From the NCBI RefSeq assembly GCF_900626135.1, contig NZ_LR130785.1:436023-500022 (forward strand): a stretch of DNA of 64,000 nucleotides. Direction: 5' to 3'. This document shows, piece after piece, positions 35,524 through 44,406 of the stretch. Positions within the stretch are counted from its first letter, which is position 1, and every line of letters begins with the position of its first letter. Position numbers and translations under genes: made by a program. Below the pieces are notes generated by a model. That model ran no database searches, was not told the DNA's origin, and saw only the letters and a program-made list of their open reading frames with translations. This DNA comes from Senegalia massiliensis (GTDB lineage Bacteria; Bacillota; Clostridia; Tissierellales; SIT17).

Positions 35524-36267
35524 ATGTTGAATAATGTTTTAGATCTATTGAAAGACCATAGATCAATTAGAAAATATAAAGAGGATAGTATCCCAGAAGA
35601 GTATTTAGATAATATAATACAAGCAGTACAATCAGCACCAACCTCTATAAATGGACAACAAATATCTGTTATTGCAGTAGAGGATAAAGCTAAGAAAAAG
35701 AAAATATCCGAATTATCAGGAGATCAAGAGTGGATAGATCAAGCTCCACTTATGCTTATATTTTGTTCAGACTTTTATAAAGCAAAATTAGCACTTGAAA
35801 AGCAAGGAAAAGACTTTGGATTAATTGACAATATAGAGGCAACACTAGTAGGTGCAGTAGATGTAGGTATTGCTCTAGAAGCAGCTATGGTATCTGCAGA
35901 ATCATTAGGACTTGGAATAGTTCCTATTGGTGCAGTTAGAAAAGAATCTGAAGAATTAGCTAACATGTTAGAACTACCTGAATATGTATTTCCTATGGTA
36001 GGATTATGTATAGGATTTCCTATGGATGGGTCAGATAAAAAACCAAGACTTCCTAAGAAGGCAGTTTTCCATAGAGAGAAATATGATACAACAGACATGA
36101 AGAAGTTAATAGATGAATATGATTCAACAATGAGTGATTATATGAAAGAAAGAACCAATGGAGAATCAGATAGAAATTGGAGTCAAACAGTAGCACAAAC
36201 ATACGAAAATGTTTACTTCCCTAAAGTAAGTGGTTCAATAAGAAAGAAAGGTTACAAATCAGAATAG
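35524..36267 (+). CDS. NADPH-dependent nitroreductase / FMN oxidoreductase
   Basis: The 247-residue protein is of the nitroreductase superfamily, closest in layout to NfrA/NfsA flavin oxidoreductases. It has DHRSIRKYKEDSIPEEYL at the N-terminus (FMN phosphate contact), APTSINGQQISVIAVED, and GLGIVPIGAVRK near residue 135 with GLCIGFP following. It reduces flavins, quinones or nitro compounds with NAD(P)H. Start after AAAGGAG; the TTG at 35518 is inside that site. It is a single gene upstream of rho. Confidence 0.9.
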   Translation: MLNNVLDLLKDHRSIRKYKEDSIPEEYLDNIIQAVQSAPTSINGQQISVIAVEDKAKKKKISELSGDQEWIDQAPLMLIFCSDFYKAKLALEKQGKDFGLIDNIEATLVGAVDVGIALEAAMVSAESLGLGIVPIGAVRKESEELANMLELPEYVFPMVGLCIGFPMDGSDKKPRLPKKAVFHREKYDTTDMKKLIDEYDSTMSDYMKERTNGESDRNWSQTVAQTYENVYFPKVSGSIRKKGYKSE

Positions 36268-36280
36268 TTTTCTTGTTGAC

Positions 36281-36309
36281 TTGTTAATATTCAAATGATA
36301 CTATATAAT
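36281..36309 (+). promoter_or_regulatory. Promoter upstream of rho
   Basis: TTGTTA (36281-36286) and a perfect TATAAT (36304-36309) are 17 bases apart. Transcription should start near 36316 and give a 5' leader of about 160 bases for rho. Confidence 0.7.
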
Positions 36310-36353
36310 TATCCAAAAGCTGTGTGGTCTAATGCTCACAGCTAATGGATAAT
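36308..36353 (+). promoter_or_regulatory. Hairpin at the rho promoter and leader
   Basis: Outer arms ATTATCCA (36308-36315) and TGGATAAT (36346-36353) flank inner arms AGCTGTG (36318-36324) and CACAGCT (36337-36343), each side separated by AA. The outer left arm overlaps the -10 box; the inner hairpin would be at the 5' end of the rho leader. Confidence 0.55.
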
Positions 36354-36474
36354 ATTACTTTATATATAAGCTTATCTTTTATTTTCTTATATTATTTTTC
36401 TATAATATTTAAATTCATATACCATATAAAATACATAAAATTATATATAATTGTAAATTTGCGGAGGTGGAATT

Positions 36475-37803
36475 TTGAAACGATCTGACCTAGAGTCGAT
36501 GAAATTAGACCAGCTAAAAAGCATAGCAAAAAATGTAGGTCTAAAAGGGTTTACTAAATTTAGAAAAGACGAATTAATAGATCATTTATTAAAAGCAGGA
36601 GATTTAGAAAAAATAGAAAAACTAAATCAAAAAGAAATGCACAAAAAAGAGTTACCAGACAGACTATCAGAAGAAATAGATAAAAGTAAAGAAATAAATC
36701 ATGTTGAAGGTATACTTGAACTTCACCCTGATGGAGGATATGGATTTTTAAGACGTCAAAATTATCTATCAGGAGACAATGATATATACATATCTCCTTC
36801 ACAAATAAGAAGGTTCAATCTCAAAACAGGTGATAAAGTATTTGGTATAACACGACCTGCAAAAACTGGTGAAAAATATAATGCTTTATTATATGTTAAG
36901 AAGGTAAACGATTTAAACCCCGAAAGTGCAACTAATAGACCAAATTTTGATACCCTTACCCCTATTTATCCTATTGAAAGAATGACCCTTGAAACAAACC
37001 CATCTGAAATTTCAACTAGAATAATAGATCTTATTGCTCCAATAGGAAGAGGTCAAAGAGGAATGATAGTAGCTCCCCCAAAGGCAGGAAAAACAGTACT
37101 TCTTAAAAAAGTTGCTAATAGTATAGCCAAAAATCATCCAGATGTAGAGATCATAATATTATTAATAGATGAAAGACCAGAAGAAGTTACAGATATGCAA
37201 CGTTCAGTTAAAGGAGATGTAGCATATTCTACATTTGATGAGCTTCCACGTCATCATACAAAAGTGGCAGAAATGGTATTAGAACGTGCCAAAAGGTTAG
37301 TGGAACATGGTAAAGATGTAGTTATACTTTTAGATAGCATAACAAGGCTTGCTCGTGCATATAATCTTATAATACCACCAACAGGAAGAACACTCTCAGG
37401 AGGACTTGATCCGGGAGCATTACATAAGCCAAAAAGCTTTTTTGGAGCAGCAAGAAAAATAGAAAATGGAGGAAGTCTTACTATACTTGCAACAGCTTTA
37501 ATTGATACAGGTAGTAGAATGGATGATGTAATATTTGAAGAGTTTAAAGGAACAGGAAACATGGAAGTACATCTAGATAGAAAATTATCTGAGAAGAGAA
37601 TATTCCCTGCAATTGATATAAATAAATCTGGTACAAGAAGAGAAGATTTACTTTTATCACAAAAAGAACTTGAAACAATTTGGAATATAAGAAAGGCACT
37701 TGGGAATACTTCTACTATAGATGTAGCAGAAATGATACTTGAAAAATTAATGAATACAAAAACAAACTTTGAGTTCATTGAGATAATGAGGAATAAAAAA
37801 TAG
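36475..37803 (+). CDS. rho: Transcription termination factor Rho
   Basis: The 442-residue hexameric RNA helicase that ends transcription. It has a SAP-like N-terminus (residues 5-45), a cold-shock-type RNA-binding domain (about 75-150, [20 protein letters not shown]), Walker [11 protein letters not shown], Walker [17 protein letters not shown], and the Q/R-loop regions [13 protein letters not shown]. The start codon is TTG, set by GGAGGTGG. It opens the conserved backbone; rpmE, usually the next gene, is displaced by the Mrp operon. Confidence 0.96.
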   Translation: MKRSDLESMKLDQLKSIAKNVGLKGFTKFRKDELIDHLLKAGDLEKIEKLNQKEMHKKELPDRLSEEIDKSKEINHVEGILELHPDGGYGFLRRQNYLSGDNDIYISPSQIRRFNLKTGDKVFGITRPAKTGEKYNALLYVKKVNDLNPESATNRPNFDTLTPIYPIERMTLETNPSEISTRIIDLIAPIGRGQRGMIVAPPKAGKTVLLKKVANSIAKNHPDVEIIILLIDERPEEVTDMQRSVKGDVAYSTFDELPRHHTKVAEMVLERAKRLVEHGKDVVILLDSITRLARAYNLIIPPTGRTLSGGLDPGALHKPKSFFGAARKIENGGSLTILATALIDTGSRMDDVIFEEFKGTGNMEVHLDRKLSEKRIFPAIDINKSGTRREDLLLSQKELETIWNIRKALGNTSTIDVAEMILEKLMNTKTNFEFIEIMRNKK

Positions 37804-37832
37804 ACTAGAAGAATTTCTTCTAGTCTTGCTTT
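37802..37832 (+). terminator. Terminator after rho
   Basis: AGACTAGAAGAA and TTCTTCTAGTCT pair nearly without loop (37802-37826) and are followed by TGCTTTATAT. It overlaps the rho stop. Confidence 0.75.
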
Positions 37833-37877
37833 ATATATATTTAAAAGGGGTATTATAAAAAAAGAAGAGGTGAAAAT

Positions 37878-38243
37878 ATGTTAAATAGAGGAAAGCATGA
37901 TATTTATAATATAGTTTGTTCTCTTACTTCCATAATGCTTAAAAAAGATGCTACAAAAATTGATTTAAATATAGATAATAATGAAGAATACATGAGAATA
38001 AGAATCGTAGCTAATATAAAGGATTTAAAGAAAGAAAGTATTGATAAATTAAGAGAGTTTCTTGAAAAAGATGAAGATTATGATATACCTTTGTTATTAT
38101 ATGAAGGATTATATGATGATATAGAAGAAGAAAATATATATCTTATTGCAAGTCTTATAGATAAATCATATGTTAATTATGATGGGGAAAATATAGAAAT
38201 AATACTTGTAAAAGAAAAAAACGGGCTTACAGAGGTGGAATAA
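37878..38243 (+). CDS. Unknown protein heading the Mrp antiporter operon
   Basis: The 121-residue soluble, acidic protein has no membrane segments. It has an N-terminal helix (RGKHDIYNIVCSLTSIMLK) and a middle part of alternating strands, and may be an alpha/beta fold. I do not recognise the family. Its stop overlaps the start of the mnhE-like gene by one base, so it is translationally coupled to the antiporter genes and may regulate or assemble that complex. Ribosome site AAGAGGTG. Confidence 0.7.
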   Translation: MLNRGKHDIYNIVCSLTSIMLKKDATKIDLNIDNNEEYMRIRIVANIKDLKKESIDKLREFLEKDEDYDIPLLLYEGLYDDIEEENIYLIASLIDKSYVNYDGENIEIILVKEKNGLTEVE

Positions 38244-38728
38244 TGAAAGTAAAAAGATTTCACCCTAAGATGTTTATTATTCTATTTATATTTTGGATGT
38301 TACTTACTCTTAATTTAGAAATTTCAAATATAATAGGAGGAATTATAGTTTCTTTTATAGTAACCTATTTGTCTTATGGGTTACTATATACTGAGAGTGG
38401 ATTTTTATTTTCATTTCCTAGTATTTATACATGGATAAAATATATATTTATTCTTATTTCAGAAATTTATATATCTTCTATAGATTTGATGAAAAGTATA
38501 ATAAAAGACGAATATAATCCTTCTATATTAGAAATAGATCTAGATTTAAAAGATTCTTTTTTAATTACACTTGTAGCTAATTCAATAACACTTACACCTG
38601 GGACAATTACTGTAGATAAAAAAGACAACAAATTAATCATATTATATATAAGACAAGATGAAAATGGAGACGCAGAAAAAAATATCAAAGAGAAATTTGA
38701 AAAACTCTTTATTAAAAAGGAGAATTGA
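38243..38728 (+). CDS. mrpE: Na+/H+ antiporter Mrp subunit E
   Basis: The 161-residue membrane protein begins KVKRFHPKMFIILFIFWMLL and has ANSITLTPGTITVD near residue 112, the hallmark of MnhE/MrpE. Subunit E is needed for assembly and activity of the multi-subunit antiporter that exchanges Na+ for H+ across the membrane. It overlaps the gene before by one base and mrpF starts 3 bases later, so a single tightly packed operon runs from here to 44022. Confidence 0.93.
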   Translation: MKVKRFHPKMFIILFIFWMLLTLNLEISNIIGGIIVSFIVTYLSYGLLYTESGFLFSFPSIYTWIKYIFILISEIYISSIDLMKSIIKDEYNPSILEIDLDLKDSFLITLVANSITLTPGTITVDKKDNKLIILYIRQDENGDAEKNIKEKFEKLFIKKEN

Positions 38729-38731
38729 TAT

Positions 38732-38992
38732 ATGTTTTTAATCATAACTATGGTTGTTTTGATAATTGCAATGTTTTTTGTTTTAATAAAAATGGTAAAA
38801 GGGCCTACTCTTTGGGACAGGCTAATGTGCCTCAACTTAATTTCAGCACATACAATACTTCTTATAACAATTTATGGAATATATAAAGAAAATTCAATGC
38901 TTTTAGATATTGCAATATCTTATGGAATCATAGGATTTTTGACTATAACACTTCTATCAAGATTTTTACTTAGAGGAGGAAGACAAAAATGA
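38732..38992 (+). CDS. mrpF: Na+/H+ antiporter Mrp subunit F
   Basis: The 86-residue protein has three membrane segments, the family-standard KGPTLWDRLMCLNLIS near residue 22 and SYGIIGFLTITLLSRFL near the end. It is the small F subunit, which interacts with E and G in the Mrp complex. Normal length. The mrpG start overlaps its stop. Confidence 0.93.
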   Translation: MFLIITMVVLIIAMFFVLIKMVKGPTLWDRLMCLNLISAHTILLITIYGIYKENSMLLDIAISYGIIGFLTITLLSRFLLRGGRQK

Positions 38993-39297
38993 TATTTGAT
39001 ATTATTTCAATTATTTTAATTTTTTTCTCATGGATATTTATATTTTTTGGAGTTTTGGGTATATATAGATTCAAAAATATTTATGCTAGATTGCTTACTA
39101 GTAGTAATATAGATACAGTAGCTTTTATTACAATAATATTTGCTCTCATATTTAGAGTTGGAATAAATACATTATCAATAAGACTTATTATAATACTAGT
39201 ATTTATGCTGCTTACAGGTCCAGTTAGTAATCATATCATAGCAAGAAGTGCATACTTAAATGGTATACCTTCAAAACAAGATAAGGAGAGATTATGA
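38989..39297 (+). CDS. mrpG: Na+/H+ antiporter Mrp subunit G
   Basis: The 102-residue protein has three membrane segments, with FFGVLGIYRFKNIYARLLTS and LLTGPVSNHIIARSAYLNG, both typical of MnhG/MrpG. It overlaps mrpF at its start and the next gene at its end by 4 bases each, implying coupled translation and fixed subunit stoichiometry. Confidence 0.93.
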   Translation: MIFDIISIILIFFSWIFIFFGVLGIYRFKNIYARLLTSSNIDTVAFITIIFALIFRVGINTLSIRLIIILVFMLLTGPVSNHIIARSAYLNGIPSKQDKERL

Positions 39298-39830
39298 ATA
39301 TAATAATTTTACTTCAAATTTTTTTAATAATAATATCTATTACTGTAATAACATTAAAAAATAATTTAAAATCAGTTATTTTTTTCTCAGTATTTTCTCT
39401 TATTTCAGCTCTTCTTTATTATTTCTATAGGGCACCAGATTTGGCACTTGCTGAAGCCGCAATAGGAAGTGCCATATTACCACTTATATTTATAATAGCA
39501 ATATCTAAACAAAAGGAGTTTATTGTAGTATTAGGAAGTGTAGAAGATAGCTTTTTAGATATAGAAACTAAGTCTGGAATAGGATATAAAATATTAGAAG
39601 AATTAACTGATTATTATCAGCTTAAATTAGTATTTTTAAAAGATAAAGATGATATATCATTTGAAGTATTTAGAGTTAGGAATGTAGATTTATTTATATA
39701 TAAAGAAAATGAACATTATGTTTTTAAAGGAAATCCAGCATCTACTATTACTAATAGACTAAATAAAATTTGTGGAGATTATAAGGATGTGAAAGTGAAA
39801 TTTGTAGAGGAGGAACATGTTTATGATTAA
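39294..39830 (+). CDS. Split MrpA C-terminal piece, DUF4040/MbhD-like
   Basis: The 178-residue protein has three membrane segments in the first 80 residues, with YRAPDLALAEAAIGSAILPL matching the conserved segment of the MrpA C-terminus and of MbhD in archaeal membrane hydrogenases. A soluble tail of about 90 residues (residues 85-178) has no counterpart I recognise. The full-length MrpA found in Bacillus is absent here; this gene and the next supply its C-terminal region as separate proteins. Confidence 0.85.
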   Translation: MNIIILLQIFLIIISITVITLKNNLKSVIFFSVFSLISALLYYFYRAPDLALAEAAIGSAILPLIFIIAISKQKEFIVVLGSVEDSFLDIETKSGIGYKILEELTDYYQLKLVFLKDKDDISFEVFRVRNVDLFIYKENEHYVFKGNPASTITNRLNKICGDYKDVKVKFVEEEHVYD

Positions 39831-40083
39831 AAAATTTATAACTATAATTCTTCTCATAATCATATTTTTAAGTTTTTCTTCTATTTTAATAGATTTGGAT
39901 ATAGATAATTATACTAAAAATTATTTATTTGAAAATGGATTAGAAGAAACTGGATCTAAAAATCTTATAACAGCAATATATTTAGACTATAGATTATATG
40001 ATTCACTATTTGAAGCAGGGCTTCTTCTTGTGACAGTTTCAGGTATTATCTTTATTTCTAAAAGGGATGATGATGTAATATGA
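39817..40083 (+). CDS. MbhE-like subunit, MrpA/B junction piece
   Basis: The 88-residue protein has two membrane segments (about 5-25 and 63-80) and SKNLITAIYLDYRLYDSLFE before the second, matching the region between the MrpA C-terminus and MrpB, as in MbhE of archaeal Mrp-like complexes. It overlaps the gene before by 14 bases and mrpB by 4 bases. Confidence 0.8.
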   Translation: MFMIKKFITIILLIIIFLSFSSILIDLDIDNYTKNYLFENGLEETGSKNLITAIYLDYRLYDSLFEAGLLLVTVSGIIFISKRDDDVI

Positions 40084-40484
40084 AAAAATCCGAAATTTTA
40101 ACATGTATTTGTAGAATTTTATTTCCATTTATATTGATATATGGATTTTATGTTATAATCAATGGACATTTGTCTCCAGGTGGTGGATTTCAAGGTGGAG
40201 CAATACTTGCAACAGCTATACTAATAACATATATAGTGGAAGTACCAATATTAGAAGATATAGTAATATTAGTTAAGTTAGAAAAATATAGTTTTTTTAT
40301 AATTATATTAGTGGCCATGACTAGTATATTTACTAGAGGTAGTTTTTTTACTAATTTTATTCCTGAACATATGAGTATGGGAGTAAAAACTATATTTTTA
40401 TTGCTTCTCAACTTTCTAATAGGCATTAAGGTTTCAACAGGACTTATAACAATATTTACCACATTTATGGAAGAAGGTGAATAG
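40080..40484 (+). CDS. mrpB: Na+/H+ antiporter Mrp subunit B
   Basis: The 134-residue protein has four membrane segments and NGHLSPGGGFQGGAILATAI near residue 26, the signature of MnhB/MrpB. In the complex it lies next to the C-terminal part of MrpA. Its stop is immediately followed by mrpC. Confidence 0.93.
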   Translation: MKKSEILTCICRILFPFILIYGFYVIINGHLSPGGGFQGGAILATAILITYIVEVPILEDIVILVKLEKYSFFIIILVAMTSIFTRGSFFTNFIPEHMSMGVKTIFLLLLNFLIGIKVSTGLITIFTTFMEEGE

Positions 40485-40820
40485 ATGAAGTTAGAAATAT
40501 TACTTTCATTTGTAATAGTACTTATAGGACTTTTTGGACTTTCAACTAGTAAAGGGATAATTAAAACAATTATTTCCTTAAATATAACTCAAGCAGCAAT
40601 AATATTATTGTTTTTAAGTATTGGAGCAACAGAAGGAGGAGAAATACCTATTTTAAATGGAGTAACAGAAAAAATAGTAGATCCTATTCCACAAGCTCTT
40701 ATGATAACGACAATAGTAATAGGGGCAAGCATTACTGCATTATCTCTCATGCTAGCTATTAAAGTATTTCATTATTATGGTACCCTTAGTTGGAAGGAGC
40801 TTTTTGACAGGGAGGGATAA
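40485..40820 (+). CDS. mrpC: Na+/H+ antiporter Mrp subunit C (NuoK-like)
   Basis: The 111-residue protein has three membrane segments and DPIPQALMITTIVIGASITA near residue 67, the standard MnhC/NuoK motif. It is homologous to NuoK of respiratory complex I. The start is one base after the mrpB stop with AGAAGGTG inside mrpB. The D-subunit gene follows after 2 bases. Confidence 0.93.
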   Translation: MKLEILLSFVIVLIGLFGLSTSKGIIKTIISLNITQAAIILLFLSIGATEGGEIPILNGVTEKIVDPIPQALMITTIVIGASITALSLMLAIKVFHYYGTLSWKELFDREG

Positions 40821-40822
40821 TT

Positions 40823-42418
40823 ATGGATTTTATACCTATACTTTTGATATTTATACCAATATTTTTTGGAGTTATAATATATCTGTTTCATAAAAGAAAT
40901 ATAAATAAATTTATATTTCTTTCTCAATCAATCATTTCGATATTATTTTTATACTATATAAATTATTTTTTTGATAGTAATAGGGTTTTAAAACATACCT
41001 TCGGAAACTGGGTTCAAGGAATAGGTATTACTATAAAAGTTGATAATTTAAGTATATATTTTATAGCACTTACTATATTTTTATGGTGGATTATAATACT
41101 ATTTTCATGGTTTAAAAGAAAATATGAATTTAAATATCTATTTTTCATCTTAATACTAGAAGGGGCATTTATAGCACTTTTAATTAGTGACGATCTTTTT
41201 AATATATTTATTCTTTTAGAAATAATTTCAATAACAACTACCATACTTATAATTTATAAAAGGGATGGATTTGCAGTTAAATCAGGATTGTTTTATTTGT
41301 TATTCAATAGTATAGCTATGATGTTTTTCTTAATATCGCTTATACTTTTATATTCTATTACTGGAACACTAAATATAGAAATGATAGCTTTAAAGATAGA
41401 TAATTTTAATGATACTAATATAATAATATTTAGTTATATATTTATGATAATTTCACTTGCAATAAAATCAGGAGTTTTCCCAGCATTTGTATGGCTTGCA
41501 AGAGCTAATGGAGCAGCTCCTAGTTCAATATCAGCACTATTATCTGGAATAATAGAAGCTGGAGGAATTTATATTTATATACAGTTACTAAGTATATATA
41601 ATATGAATTTATTTGATAATATAATACTTACAATTGGAGTATTTACTTCATTAAGTGCAGGAATTATGGCAATTTGTCATAAAGATATAAAACAAATCTT
41701 AGCATTAAGCACTATATCACAAATAGGATTAATATTCATTGGACTAAGCAATATAACCGAATATATGTATATTGGAGCTTTAGCACATATATTTAATCAC
41801 GCTATATTCAAAACCTTATTATTTTTAGTAGCAGGAATTATAATAAATAGGTATAATTCTAGAGATATAACAAAAATAAGAGGTGTATTTAAAGAATCTC
41901 CTATTGTTTCTATATTTTTTATAATAGGATTACTCTCTATATCAGGAGCTCCATTTTTTAGTGGATTTATAACAAAAACTATAATGGAATATGGGGCAAG
42001 TAGTAGGTTAATTTTGAAAACAATAATAAAAATAATTAATTTTATAACATTGTTATATTCTATAAAGTTAATTCAAATATTTTTTGGAACTAGTAAAGTA
42101 AATAAATTAAATATGAAATTAAGTAATATTTCAATATTTATATTGGTATTTATTCTAATCCTTATAGGTATACTTGGAGTAAATATAATTGAAAATATAT
42201 TTAGAGTTGATTTAAATGATATAGAGTTTTTCACATTAAATAATGTAATTTATTATTTAATCTCATTTTTATTAGGAGGAGCTTTTTATAAACTCTTCTT
42301 AAAAGATGATAATAAAATATTTCGTAAAATAAGAAATTATAATCTATCCTTTGAAAATACAAATACGATTTCATTAGTTACTGTCGTATTTATGATCATA
42401 TGGGTTTGGGTTTTTTAG
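40823..42418 (+). CDS. mrpD: Na+/H+ antiporter Mrp subunit D, first paralogue
   Basis: The 531-residue proton-conducting subunit has about 14 membrane segments and is homologous to NuoN/M/L. The essential TM5 Glu is present (Glu 133 in FILLEIIS), as is TM7 Lys 215 (IKSGVFP) and the TM12 Lys in HAIFKTLLF. Two usual residues are missing: where relatives have LPRAH it has LARAN (Asn 229), and the TM8 Lys (position 246 in the paralogue) is Ala, within SGIIEAGGIY. Its partner gene downstream is the same length and aligns without gaps through these regions. Confidence 0.9.
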   Translation: MDFIPILLIFIPIFFGVIIYLFHKRNINKFIFLSQSIISILFLYYINYFFDSNRVLKHTFGNWVQGIGITIKVDNLSIYFIALTIFLWWIIILFSWFKRKYEFKYLFFILILEGAFIALLISDDLFNIFILLEIISITTTILIIYKRDGFAVKSGLFYLLFNSIAMMFFLISLILLYSITGTLNIEMIALKIDNFNDTNIIIFSYIFMIISLAIKSGVFPAFVWLARANGAAPSSISALLSGIIEAGGIYIYIQLLSIYNMNLFDNIILTIGVFTSLSAGIMAICHKDIKQILALSTISQIGLIFIGLSNITEYMYIGALAHIFNHAIFKTLLFLVAGIIINRYNSRDITKIRGVFKESPIVSIFFIIGLLSISGAPFFSGFITKTIMEYGASSRLILKTIIKIINFITLLYSIKLIQIFFGTSKVNKLNMKLSNISIFILVFILILIGILGVNIIENIFRVDLNDIEFFTLNNVIYYLISFLLGGAFYKLFLKDDNKIFRKIRNYNLSFENTNTISLVTVVFMIIWVWVF

Positions 42419-42429
42419 GGAGGTAATTT

Positions 42430-44022
42430 ATGCAATTTATACCGATATTTTTGATATTTATACCAATATTTTCAGCTATGATAATATATTTAGTACATGA
42501 TAGAAGAATAAATTACTTGGCATTTGTAACCCAGATTACAAGTATAATTTTATACATAGTTTATTCAAAGTATTTTATAACTATAGGAAGAAAACATATA
42601 TTTACATTAGGACCATGGAATAAAGCAATTGGAATTACATTTTTAATTGATAATCTTAGTATGGTCTTTGTAGCACTTACAATATTTATTTGGACCTTAA
42701 TAATACTTTATAGCTGGAATAAAAGAGAGCATGAATATAAGTTTTTATTCTTCTTATTATTTCTAGAAGGAGCATTTATAGCACTTTTATTTAGTAATGA
42801 CCTTTTCAATATTTTTGTTGTACTAGATATAATAACAATACTTTCAACAATACTTATAATATATAAAAAAGATGGTTTTTCAGTTAGAGCAGGGCTTTAT
42901 TATCTTGCTTTTAATTCAGTAGGTATATTATTTTATCTATTAGGATTGATTTTATTATATTCATTTACAGGTACACTTAATATGGATACAATAAAGATTA
43001 AAATAGAATTTTTTAGAGATACAAGTATAGTGAAATTATCTTATGTATTTATAATGGCAGCAGTAGGAGTAAAGTCAGCACTTTTTCCAGTATATAATTG
43101 GCTTCCAAGGGCTCATAGTGCTGCACCATCTGGAGTATCAGCTTTACTTTCAGGATTGCTTGTAAAAAGTGGATTATATGCATTTATTCGAATGAATCAG
43201 ATGTTTAATATAGACCTATTAAATGATTTTTTCTTTTTATTAGGTTTTGTAACTGGATTTTTAGGTGTTTTATTTGCATTAACTCAAAAAGATATAAAGC
43301 AAATTTTAGCCTTTCATACAATATCTCAAATAGGTATTATGCTTATGGGAATAAGTGCTATGGAAGGAGAACTTTTAATTGGTGGAACCCTACATGTATT
43401 CAATCATGCAATATTTAAGACATTACTATTTTTAGGGGCAGGAATACTTATAAATAGATATGGGTCAAGACGTGTTACAGAAATAAGAGGTGTATTTAGG
43501 GATTCACCAATTATATCTATATTCATGATAATTGGTATATTATCTATAACAGGGGCACCTTTATTTAATGGATATGTAAGTAAAACAATAATAAAACATG
43601 GACTTTATGGAAGTAGTTTAAAGGTAAATATGTTAAACTTGCTTAATTTAGGAACAATAATTTCATTTGTAAAGTTCTCTCAAATATTTTTTGGTCGTTC
43701 TTATGTAAACAAGTTACATCATAGAACAAGCGAAACTTCTATTGGTATATTAGCTATAACTTGCTTGTTTTTAGGATTATTCTCAAAAAGTATAATGTTA
43801 AATTTATTCGGAATAGAAGTATCCTATTTGAATATATTTGATATGGGTTATATAATGGATTATATAATAAATGTATTTTTAGGATATATAATATTTAAAC
43901 TTATAATAGAAAAGGACTATAAAATAATAAAAAAATTAAGACATGTAAATTTATCATTTTCTACTACAAATATAATGTTAATAACGTTTATAGCAATAAT
44001 GATTTTGTGGATAAAAATTTAA
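42430..44022 (+). CDS. mrpD: Na+/H+ antiporter Mrp subunit D, second paralogue
   Basis: The 530-residue paralogue aligns with the first D subunit along its whole length. It keeps LPRAH (His 229), TM7 Lys 215 and TM8 Lys 246 (LLVKSGLY), but the TM5 Glu is replaced by Asp 133 (FVVLDIIT). It therefore has the charged residues the first copy lacks, and differs at the one the first copy keeps. The second D copy appears to stand in for the missing N-terminal part of MrpA, as in archaeal and Thermotoga-type Mrp operons. Last gene of the operon; no clear terminator. Confidence 0.9.
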   Translation: MQFIPIFLIFIPIFSAMIIYLVHDRRINYLAFVTQITSIILYIVYSKYFITIGRKHIFTLGPWNKAIGITFLIDNLSMVFVALTIFIWTLIILYSWNKREHEYKFLFFLLFLEGAFIALLFSNDLFNIFVVLDIITILSTILIIYKKDGFSVRAGLYYLAFNSVGILFYLLGLILLYSFTGTLNMDTIKIKIEFFRDTSIVKLSYVFIMAAVGVKSALFPVYNWLPRAHSAAPSGVSALLSGLLVKSGLYAFIRMNQMFNIDLLNDFFFLLGFVTGFLGVLFALTQKDIKQILAFHTISQIGIMLMGISAMEGELLIGGTLHVFNHAIFKTLLFLGAGILINRYGSRRVTEIRGVFRDSPIISIFMIIGILSITGAPLFNGYVSKTIIKHGLYGSSLKVNMLNLLNLGTIISFVKFSQIFFGRSYVNKLHHRTSETSIGILAITCLFLGLFSKSIMLNLFGIEVSYLNIFDMGYIMDYIINVFLGYIIFKLIIEKDYKIIKKLRHVNLSFSTTNIMLITFIAIMILWIKI

Positions 44023-44032
44023 ATTTAGTTGT

Positions 44033-44061
44033 TTGCAAAAGTTTTTTTTCTATGCTATAAT
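44033..44061 (+). promoter_or_regulatory. Promoter of rpmE
   Basis: TTGCAA (44033-44038), a 17-base spacer ending in an extended -10 TG, and TATAAT (44056-44061). It gives rpmE its own promoter after the inserted antiporter operon. The leader is about 60 bases. Confidence 0.8.
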
Positions 44062-44130
44062 GTATTAGTTGAAAACTGACAAATATGAAAATCATAAATT
44101 TATAAGTTGCATCGGAAAGAGGTGATTTTA

Positions 44131-44328
44131 GTGAAAGAAGGAATCCATCCAGAATACAATACAGTTAAAGTGCGTTGTGCATGTGGAAATGAATTTGAAA
44201 CTGGTTCTACAAAAGAAGATATAAAAGTTGAAATTTGTTCAGAATGTCATCCATTCTTCACAGGACGTCAAAAGTTTATTGATAAAGGCGGACGTGTTGA
44301 TAAATTCAAGAAAAAATATGGAATGTAA
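44131..44328 (+). CDS. rpmE: Ribosomal protein bL31, zinc-binding form
   Basis: The 66-residue protein starts [20 protein letters not shown], contains CACG and CSECH zinc ligands, and ends [20 protein letters not shown] plus a basic tail: the C+ (zinc-containing) form of L31. The start is GTG 44131, six bases after AGAGGTG; an upstream ATG at 44107 would add 8 residues not found in L31. The strong promoter and terminator make it a separate unit. Confidence 0.96.
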   Translation: MKEGIHPEYNTVKVRCACGNEFETGSTKEDIKVEICSECHPFFTGRQKFIDKGGRVDKFKKKYGM

Positions 44329-44338
44329 TAGAAGCTAT

Positions 44339-44376
44339 AGGTTAGAAGGAAAAAATCTTCTAGCCTTTATTTTTTC
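44339..44376 (+). terminator. Terminator after rpmE
   Basis: GGTTAGAAG and CTTCTAGCC form a stem with one G-U pair and an 8-base loop, followed by TTTATTTTTT. Confidence 0.8.
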
Positions 44377-44406
44377 GAAAAATACTAATGATAATGGGGG
44401 ATTTAT

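Noticed and set aside
40823-44022. Assembly duplication of the D-subunit gene
   Set aside because: The two copies differ throughout, including at functional residues, so they are true paralogues.
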